Below, piece after piece: positions 6,994-7,843 of a stretch of 7,843 nt of DNA. Below the pieces are notes generated by a model. It ran no database searches. It was not told the origin of the DNA and saw only the letters and a program-made list of their open reading frames with translations. The position numbers and the translations under genes were made by a program. Where the stretch lies: assembly GCA_913049755.1 (NCBI GenBank), contig CAJWXO010000055.1, positions 1 through 7,843 on the forward strand, written 5' to 3'. How positions within the stretch are numbered: position 1 is the first letter of the stretch; every line of letters begins with the position of its first letter. Source of the DNA: an uncultured Cryomorphaceae bacterium. GTDB taxonomy: Bacteria > Bacteroidota > Bacteroidia > Flavobacteriales > Schleiferiaceae.

Positions 6994-7426
6994 ATTTATA
7001 TTCCTTTTCTTGATCGTTGTTTTAACGTCCTCATCTACAAATGAATTGCCAATAAAGGTGTCTTGGAAAATGCTGTCAAGCACTACTTTCACAGAATATT
7101 ATGAGGAATCTAAAGGTATTTGGACACTCGAAGGGGTATTCCCAAAACCTATTGAAAAACTAAATGGCATCCAAGTATCAATTACAGGATATGTTTTACC
7201 ATTAAATGTAAAAGAAAGAAGTTATGTACTTTCTGCATATCCATATAGTTCATGTTACTTTTGCGGAGGCGCTGGACCTGAAAGCATAGTTGGATTAAAG
7301 ATAACTGATTTAAAAAAAATCATCGAAACAGACGCTGTAAGAACATTTTCAGGAATTCTAGAGCTTGAGAAACGTCCAAAAAATGGATTTTATTTTACGT
7401 TAAACAATGCAAGATTAGAAAAATAA
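6974..7426 (+). CDS. Small exported DUF3299-like OB-fold protein with CxxC-GGAGPES motif
   Basis: Predicted 150-residue envelope protein of unknown function, probably the extracytoplasmic partner of the ABC module. I chose the GTG start at 6974 because it yields MRWLIPK followed by a hydrophobic run (about 8-17), a plausible signal peptide without a lipobox Cys. A TTG at 6935 would extend it by 13 residues deep into the permease gene, and a TTG at 6983 is also possible; no ATG is usable before residue 33. The core, roughly residues 58-150, looks like an OB fold: LNGIQVSITGYVLPL, YVLSAYPYSSCYFCGGAGPES (split over 87-104, with C94 and C97), then TFSGILEL and FYFTLNNARLEK. DUF3299 proteins have the same G(Y/F)V.PL start but commonly GACIH.PPP where this has the CxxC. 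It overlaps the permease by 20 bp. The family link is from memory of the motif pattern. Confidence 0.75.
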   Translation: MRWLIPKFIFLFLIVVLTSSSTNELPIKVSWKMLSSTTFTEYYEESKGIWTLEGVFPKPIEKLNGIQVSITGYVLPLNVKERSYVLSAYPYSSCYFCGGAGPESIVGLKITDLKKIIETDAVRTFSGILELEKRPKNGFYFTLNNARLEK

Positions 7427-7427
7427 G

Positions 7428-7843
7428 ATGAAACTAATTCTTCCTGAAGTTATTATAACTGACCCTAGATCTCCGCACAATGGAGAGCAAAAAGATATTT
7501 TGATAAAAGATGGCCAAATAACAGCTATTACTGACAATATTGAAAAAAAAGAAGGGTATAAAATACTTGAATCGTTCCGAGGTAGATGGATAAGTCCCGG
7601 ATGGATTGATACTCGAAGCCGATGCGGAGAACCTGGATTTGAGCAACGCGAAACCTACCTAACCCTTTCTTCTGCAGCATCTAATGGTGGATATACTCAT
7701 GTTGCAGTTCTTCCCTCGACCAACCCTACAAGAGATACTAGACCTCATATTGAATCGCTTATTAAATCCACTGAGAATCTTGATGTTGATTTTTTACCGC
7801 TTGGGTCTATCAGTGATAATCTAAAAGGGAAAAAACTGAGTGA
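7428..7843 (+). CDS. Dihydroorotase-like amidohydrolase lacking metal ligands, N-terminal part (3' truncated by window)
   Basis: First 138 residues of a dihydroorotase (PyrC) homologue, one base after the preceding stop; the open frame continues to the window end. The N-terminal beta-sandwich (about 1-56: IITDPRSPHNGEQKDILIKDG) leads to SPGWIDTRSRCGEPGFEQRE (57-75), aligned with the PGFVD-H-H-REPG of dihydroorotases, and then AASNGGYTHVAVLPSTNP (83-100). In active enzymes D-x-H-x-H-x-R supplies zinc and substrate ligands; here it reads D61-T-R63-S-R65-C-G67, and the substrate-binding Asn of MPNT is S97. The beginning of the metal site is therefore gone, as in Bacteroidota paralogues I recall and in the non-catalytic PyrC' class that scaffolds aspartate transcarbamoylase. 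It is probably a pseudoenzyme or has a different activity. ATG 7428 gives a natural N-terminus. Later metal ligands lie outside the window. Confidence 0.85.
   Translation, partial: MKLILPEVIITDPRSPHNGEQKDILIKDGQITAITDNIEKKEGYKILESFRGRWISPGWIDTRSRCGEPGFEQRETYLTLSSAASNGGYTHVAVLPSTNPTRDTRPHIESLIKSTENLDVDFLPLGSISDNLKGKKLS

Noticed and set aside
7434..7646. Minus-strand open frame of 70 codons near the right end
   Set aside because: It is antisense to the dihydroorotase-like gene, whose plus-strand reading matches a known family.

Overview
This is an AT-rich bacterial window, most likely from a member of the Bacteroidota (Flavobacteriales-like). The clues are the style of the Rel, FabH and FolD proteins, the ffh-folD-queE gene order, a dihydroorotase homologue without metal ligands of a kind I associate with this phylum, and the absence of a recognisable Shine-Dalgarno sequence before every start examined. 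The taxonomic call is inference, since no rRNA or marker search could be run.

Layout. The window opens inside a long RelA/SpoT (p)ppGpp enzyme gene on the plus strand, whose 5' part lies outside the window. It meets a minus-strand operon tail to tail with only 3 bp between stop codons. That operon runs ffh (signal recognition particle GTPase), folD (one-carbon folate enzyme), queE (7-deazaguanine radical SAM enzyme), with a TAATG stop/start overlap and a 14-bp overlap at its two junctions. A 181-bp divergent intergenic region follows, which must hold the promoters of both operons. It contains one good Bacteroidota-type -7 box facing ffh and two short AT-rich inverted repeats.

The plus-strand operon to the right is fabH-like ketoacyl-ACP synthase III, ABC transporter ATPase, FtsX/MacB-type permease with a His-rich extracytoplasmic loop, a small exported DUF3299-like OB-fold protein with a CxxC-GGAGPES motif, and the N-terminal third of a dihydroorotase homologue cut by the window end. 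Spacings are 15 bp, 5 bp, an overlap, and 1 bp, so cotranscription is very likely.

Biology. Most genes are housekeeping: stringent response, protein targeting, folate metabolism, tRNA modification, fatty-acid initiation and pyrimidine metabolism. The part most worth study is the ATPase-permease-DUF3299-like trio, a compact ABC module without a separate solute-binding protein, whose His and Cys clusters suggest metal handling. The second is the dihydroorotase homologue, in which both histidines of the HxH metal motif and the following Arg are replaced. No mobile elements, CRISPR arrays, tRNA or rRNA genes were seen, and no stretch over 300 bases lacks a gene.
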